Source of the DNA: Xanthobacteraceae bacterium
GTDB taxonomy: Bacteria > Pseudomonadota > Alphaproteobacteria > Rhizobiales > Xanthobacteraceae
Assembly (NCBI GenBank): GCA_030037885.1
Contig: JASHPU010000189.1
Span: forward strand, 1-37,460
Direction of reading: 5' to 3'
Length of the DNA: 37,460 bases
Both the position numbers and the translations under genes were made by a program. Every line of letters starts with the position of its first letter. Position 1 is the first letter of the stretch. The notes under the pieces were generated by a model. The model had not been told where the DNA came from. It saw nothing but the letters and a program-made list of their open reading frames with translations, and did not search any database. Shown here in pieces: positions 34,147-37,460 of this stretch.

Positions 34147-34364
34147 CCTGCTCGCGCCAACGGCGGCGGCGGCCGAGGAATCTCCATTTTCCATTCCTTG
34201 GCAGCCTCGATCCAGGAAACGATCGCGTCCTGGACGTTTTTCAGCGCGTCTTCGGGCGTCTCGCCGTCGGACATGCATCCCGGCAGGTCCGGTACGGTCG
34301 CAAGATAGCCGCCGCCGTCGCTGTCGGCTAACCGCTCGATTCGCACGGCATATTCGAGCTGCAT
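34143..34364 (-). CDS. HicB-like protein without HicA partner
   Basis: A 73-residue protein with the HicB antitoxin fold: YAVRIERLADSDGGGYLATV, PDLPGCMSDGETPEDAL and the helix VQDAIVSWIEAAKEW. It is the short form with no DNA-binding tail; the end is PRPPPPLARAG. HicA toxins are about 60 residues long and lie next to hicB; neither the 76 bp before it nor the gene after it is HicA. It is therefore an orphan, perhaps a left-over antitoxin or a recruited regulator. GGAGG lies 13 bases before the ATG. Confidence 0.85.
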   Translation of the reverse strand: MQLEYAVRIERLADSDGGGYLATVPDLPGCMSDGETPEDALKNVQDAIVSWIEAAKEWKMEIPRPPPPLARAG

Positions 34365-34440
34365 CAGCTTCCGCCTCCGTACGTCTCAATATAGTACACC
34401 AATTTGCGAATGTAGACCGTTGCAATAGATCGGAAGCCAT

Positions 34441-35490
34441 TCAGGCGTCCTCATCCGATCCAAACAGCCCGAACTGCGCCGAATCAGGCGTCGGCTCGGG
34501 CAGGCCGAGATGGCGGAAGGCGTGCGTGGTGATCAGCCGGCCGCGCGGCGTGCGCTGCAGAAGCCCGCACTGGATGAGATACGGCTCGATGATGTCCTCG
34601 ATGGCGTCGCGCGGCTCCGACAGTGCGGCGGCGAGCGTTTCGACGCCGACCGGACCGCCGCCGTAATTGAGCGCGATGGTTTTCAGGTAGCGCCGATCCA
34701 TGGCGTCGAGCCCGGCGGCGTCGACTTCGAGCGCGGCGAGCGCCTTGTCGGCGACGGCGCGGTCGATCGCCGCGGCGCCGGCCACCGAGGCGAAATCGCG
34801 CACCCGGCGCAGAAGCCGGCCGGCGATGCGCGGGGTGCCGCGGGCGCGGCGCGCGATCTCGTTGGCGCCATCGGCGGTGAGCGCGATGCCGAGCACGCGC
34901 GCGCCGCGATTGACGATCAGCTCCAGCTCGGCCTCGGAATAGAAATTGAGCCGGATCGGGATGCCGAAGCGGTCGCGCAGCGGATTGGTCAAAAGCCCGG
35001 CGCGGGTGGTGGCGCCGACCAGCGTGAACCTGGCGAGATCGATCTTCACCGAGCGCGCCGCCGGGCCTTCGCCGATGATCAGGTCGAGCTGAAAATCCTC
35101 CATGGCCGGATAGAGGATTTCCTCGACCGCCGGATTGAGCCGGTGAATCTCGTCGATGAACAGCACGTCGCGCTCTTCGAGATTCGTCAGCAGCGCCGCG
35201 AGATCGCCGGCTTTGGCGATCACCGGCCCCGAGGTGGCGCGGAAATTCACCGCAAGCTCGCGCGCCACGATCTGCGCCAGCGTGGTCTTGCCGAGCCCGG
35301 GCGGGCCGACGAACAGCACGTGATCGAGCGCTTCCTTCCGCCCGCGCGCCGCGGTGATGAACACGCCGAGATTGGCGCAGGCCTGGCTCTGGCCGATGAA
35401 TTCGGTAAGCCGCTGCGGCCGCAAACTCGCCTCGGCGGAATCTTCCTCGCGGCGTTCGGACGTCACCATGCGCTGCGGCGCCGTACTCAT
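34441..35490 (-). CDS. ruvB: Holliday junction branch migration helicase RuvB
   Basis: A 349-residue AAA+ motor that drives branch migration with RuvA. Walker A is [11 protein letters not shown], Walker [11 protein letters not shown], sensor 1 [10 protein letters not shown], and the arginine finger lies in the LRDRFG block. The C-terminal winged helix holds [17 protein letters not shown]. The ATG at 35490 overlaps the stop of the deaminase gene (ATGA). A longer frame into that gene is not homologous. RuvA is encoded one gene upstream. Confidence 0.97.
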   Translation of the reverse strand: MSTAPQRMVTSERREEDSAEASLRPQRLTEFIGQSQACANLGVFITAARGRKEALDHVLFVGPPGLGKTTLAQIVARELAVNFRATSGPVIAKAGDLAALLTNLEERDVLFIDEIHRLNPAVEEILYPAMEDFQLDLIIGEGPAARSVKIDLARFTLVGATTRAGLLTNPLRDRFGIPIRLNFYSEAELELIVNRGARVLGIALTADGANEIARRARGTPRIAGRLLRRVRDFASVAGAAAIDRAVADKALAALEVDAAGLDAMDRRYLKTIALNYGGGPVGVETLAAALSEPRDAIEDIIEPYLIQCGLLQRTPRGRLITTHAFRHLGLPEPTPDSAQFGLFGSDEDA

Positions 35491-35924
35491 CGCTCCGGCC
35501 CCCGGCGGTATTTGTTCGGCAACAGGTCGGCGATCGGCACCGCCGCGGCCGCTGCACCGTTCGGCACGATGACGCGCGCCTTCGGATCGTAGTCGAAGAT
35601 CAACTCGCGGCAGGCGCCGCACGGCGACACCACGGCGATGCGTTGATCCTTCTCGTCCGGATCGGGATGGCGCACGGCGACGATGGTGTCGATGCCGGAA
35701 TCGCCCTGGTCGACAAAGGCGCGGCCGAGCGCCACAGCCTCGGCGCACACCGCCATGCGGCCCAGATAGGCGTCGAGGTTGACGCCGGCATAAATTTTGC
35801 CCGAGCGGGTGCGCAACGCCGCGCCGACCTCCTGCCAATCGTAGCGGTAGCGCTGCTTGATCGCCGCTACCGCCGCCGCGACCAGCTCCCGATCCGCCGC
35901 CTTGAGTTTCGCCGGCCGTTTCAT
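35487..35924 (-). CDS. cytidine deaminase family protein
   Basis: A 145-residue zinc deaminase of the small tetrameric cytidine/blasticidin-S deaminase group. The zinc-binding and proton-shuttle motifs are VCAEAVAL (Cys and catalytic Glu) and PCGACRE (two Cys). It is slightly longer than B. subtilis Cdd. The N-terminal basic stretch [11 protein letters not shown] sets the start at 35924. The usual residues around the base pocket ([11 protein letters not shown], where Cdd commonly has an NVEN-type block) differ, so the substrate may not be plain cytidine. It is inserted between ruvA and ruvB and is translationally coupled to ruvB. Confidence 0.85.
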   Translation of the reverse strand: MKRPAKLKAADRELVAAAVAAIKQRYRYDWQEVGAALRTRSGKIYAGVNLDAYLGRMAVCAEAVALGRAFVDQGDSGIDTIVAVRHPDPDEKDQRIAVVSPCGACRELIFDYDPKARVIVPNGAAAAAVPIADLLPNKYRRGPER

Positions 35925-35950
35925 GCTGCGTCCGGTCGATGAATTCCGCT

Positions 35951-36080
35951 CATTCCCGGGCAAGCGGGAATCCAGAGTTTAAAGGGACTGGGTCCCCGCT
36001 TTCCGCCTTCGCGCAATGCGCTTCGGCGGACTGCAAACCCGCCGTAGCTCGCCGAGCGAGCGTAGGCGGGTCGCGGGGAC
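35951..36080. repeat. multi-stem palindromic intergenic repeat
   Basis: The region starts with the hairpin TTCCCGGGCAAGCGGGAA. An outer pair GTCCCCGC (35992) / GCGGGGAC (36073) encloses two inner hairpins: CCGCC...GGCGG (36003-36029) and CCCGCC...GGCGGG (36038-36070). As RNA it would fold into a branched shape. It fills most of the space between ruvA and the deaminase gene. Confidence 0.65.
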
Positions 36081-36114
36081 GAGCGGAAGGGAAGCCGATT
36101 GTTCGGAATCCGTT

Positions 36115-36732
36115 TCACTTGGCGAGCTCCCGCAAGCCGAGCCGGATCAACGTTTGCACCGCGGCGCCGTCGCCGGCACTGCGTGCCGCCGCGGCGACGG
36201 CGGCAGCGGCCTGCGGCTGTGCATAGCCGAGATTGACCAGCGCCGAGACCGCGTCGCTCACCGGCTGCGGCGCGCGTTTTTCATCGAGCGCGCCGGAGAG
36301 CCGCACCAACGCCGGATCGACATTGGTATAGGCCGGCGCCTTGTCCTTCAATTCGGTGACGATGCGCTCGGCGACTTTGGGGCCGACGCCGGGCGTGCGC
36401 GCCACCATGGCCTTGTCGCGCATGGCGATCGCCGTGGCGAGATCGGCCGGCCTGAGCGTGCCCAATACCGCGAGCGCCACCTTGGTGCCGACGCCCTGCA
36501 CCGTCTGCAGCAGCCGAAACCATTCGCGCTCGACGTCGGTATTAAAGCCGAACAGCTTTATCTGGTCCTCGCGCACATGCGTCTCGATGGCGAGCGTCGC
36601 CGGCTCGCCGGGCCGCGGCAGCTCCTGCAAGGTACGCGCCGAGCAATGCACCAGATATCCGACGCCGTTGACGTCGAGGATGACGGCGTCCTCGCCGTAG
36701 CTGTCGATGACGCCCTTGAGCTTGCCGATCAT
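36115..36732 (-). CDS. ruvA: Holliday junction branch migration protein RuvA
   Basis: A 205-residue tetrameric protein that binds four-way junctions and loads RuvB. Domain I begins [20 protein letters not shown]. Two helix-hairpin-helix motifs follow ([33 protein letters not shown]). Domain III (about 155-205), which touches RuvB, ends [10 protein letters not shown]. Length is normal. Confidence 0.97.
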   Translation of the reverse strand: MIGKLKGVIDSYGEDAVILDVNGVGYLVHCSARTLQELPRPGEPATLAIETHVREDQIKLFGFNTDVEREWFRLLQTVQGVGTKVALAVLGTLRPADLATAIAMRDKAMVARTPGVGPKVAERIVTELKDKAPAYTNVDPALVRLSGALDEKRAPQPVSDAVSALVNLGYAQPQAAAAVAAAARSAGDGAAVQTLIRLGLRELAK

Positions 36733-36751
36733 CGCGCCGCCTACTCAGAAC

Positions 36752-36889
36752 CGTCATTCCGGGGCGCGCCGAAGGCGCGAGCCCGGAATCCATAACCACT
36801 ATTTTGGCAGGACAGCCTCAGCGCATATTCTGCATGTCCTGTGGTTATGGATTCCGGGCTCGCCGCTGCGCGGCGCCCCGGAATGACGG
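36752..36889. repeat. long inverted repeat between ruvC and ruvA
   Basis: Arms of about 48 bp (36752-36799 and 36841-36889) pair almost fully. The left starts CCGTCATTCCGGGGCGC and ends CCATAACCAC; the right mirrors it. A short inner pair AGGACA/TGTCCT extends the stem. It is of the repeat class common in Bradyrhizobium-like genomes. Confidence 0.8.
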
Positions 36890-36904
36890 TGGGGATGACG
36901 CGTT

Positions 36905-37432
36905 TCATGGCGCCGCCACCTTCATGGCCACCTTCATGGCCATGTGCAGCACGCTTTGGCGGTGATGCGCATGGGTCACCGCGATGGCGAGCGCATCGGC
37001 GGCGTCGTCGGAGCGCGGATCGGCCTTCGGCAGCAGCACGCCGATCATCATGCGGACCTGCGCCTTGTCGCCGTGACCGGCGCCGACGATGCTTTTCTTG
37101 ACCAGGTTCGGCGCGTATTCGGCGACCGGAACGCCGGCTTTGGCCGGAACCACCATGGCGATGCCGCGAGCCTGGCCGAGCTTCAGCGTGGCCTTGGCAT
37201 CCTTGTTGACGAAGGTGGCCTCGACGGCGGCCTCGTCGGGCCGGAACTCGTCGAGCACGCGCATCAGCCCGTCATGAATCGTCAGGAGCCGCGCCGCCAG
37301 CGTATCGTCGTCGCGCGTCGTCACCGAGCCGCAGCCGAGAAAGCCGAGCCGATTGCCGAAAATCTCGACCATGCCCCAGCCGGTGCGGCGGAGCCCGGGA
37401 TCGATGCCGAGGATGCGAATCGGGCGCGTCAT
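36905..37432 (-). CDS. ruvC: Holliday junction resolvase RuvC
   Basis: A 175-residue endonuclease that cuts four-way junctions. The four acidic catalytic residues are Asp11 ([12 protein letters not shown]), Glu71 ([10 protein letters not shown]), Asp143 and Asp146 (SDDAADALA). The last residues repeat MKVAMKVA, coded by a perfect 12-bp duplication (36919-36942). It is first in the ruv run; 28 bases remain before the right edge. Confidence 0.97.
   Translation of the reverse strand: MTRPIRILGIDPGLRRTGWGMVEIFGNRLGFLGCGSVTTRDDDTLAARLLTIHDGLMRVLDEFRPDEAAVEATFVNKDAKATLKLGQARGIAMVVPAKAGVPVAEYAPNLVKKSIVGAGHGDKAQVRMMIGVLLPKADPRSDDAADALAIAVTHAHHRQSVLHMAMKVAMKVAAP
36919..36942 (-). repeat. 12-bp tandem duplication at the end of ruvC
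   Basis: Two perfect copies of CCTTCATGGCCA stand head to tail in the last codons of ruvC. The frame is kept and the tail reads MKVAMKVA. Confidence 0.85.
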
Positions 37433-37460
37433 CGCGGCTCCCGTGATAGCGCCGGGGCGG

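Noticed and set aside
34365-34440. A HicA toxin gene next to the HicB-like gene
   Set aside because: Only 76 bp lie between ruvB and the HicB start, too short for HicA, and no matching peptide is seen.
35491-35838. A 116-codon N-terminal extension of ruvB
   Set aside because: It overlaps the deaminase gene and is not like RuvB; the ATG at 35490 starts the conserved protein.
1-37460. A tracrRNA or anti-repeat for the array inside the window
   Set aside because: By-eye search for long matches to the repeat outside 1-1016 found none. A computed search would be more sensitive.

Overview
The window is GC-rich chromosomal DNA (roughly two thirds G+C by eye) from an alphaproteobacterium, most likely a Hyphomicrobiales/Rhizobiales member near the Bradyrhizobiaceae/Xanthobacteraceae. 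The evidence is the gene content and order: the fabD-fabG-acpP-fabF-mltG-yicC-gmk run, pepA/holC next to lptF-lptG-surA-pdxA-rsmA, rpsF-rpsR-rplI, ruvC-ruvA-ruvB-ybgC, and a DUF1489 gene. Mirror-image palindromic intergenic repeats of a kind common in that group also occur. The genus cannot be named from the sequence alone.

Layout. 1-1016 is a CRISPR array cut by the left edge: 15 complete identical 36-bp repeats, one partial repeat, and 15 spacers of exactly 30 bp. Read on the minus strand, the repeat resembles type II-C (Cas9) repeats. It is followed on the right by a 19-bp hairpin. No cas gene, tracrRNA or anti-repeat was found, so any effector must lie left of the window or elsewhere. 1155-5939 (minus) holds a Tat-exported ABC-transporter binding protein, an intradiol dioxygenase, a DUF1489 protein and a biotin-dependent acyl-CoA carboxylase alpha subunit, a catabolic-looking group. 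6046-9703 (minus) holds an unknown membrane protein, a small unknown gene with a possible leaderless promoter, holC and pepA. 9978-16380 (plus) is the envelope/maintenance run lptF-lptG-surA-pdxA-rsmA plus a zinc alcohol dehydrogenase; lptD, often found before surA, is absent there. 16405-23443 (minus) is the fatty-acid synthesis core followed by mltG, yicC and gmk. 23627-29593 carries a small unknown gene, rpsF-rpsR-rplI, a cytochrome c-like protein on the opposite strand, a cyclopropane fatty acid synthase and dnaB. 29604-30186 is a HigBA toxin-antitoxin pair. 30330-32168 is a divergent TetR regulator / phytanoyl-CoA-dioxygenase-like pair. 32401-37432 (minus) is ruvC, ruvA, a cytidine deaminase inserted before ruvB, ruvB, an orphan HicB-like gene, a GFA-family protein, a small unknown gene, ybgC and a methylguanine methyltransferase.

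Most of the window is ordinary housekeeping DNA. The points worth following are the CRISPR array with its self-complementary repeat and flanking hairpin, a set of short perfect tandem repeats of 12-18 bp both inside and between genes, 17-bp iteron-like repeats before dnaB, and the altered neighbourhoods of surA, ruvB and ybgC.
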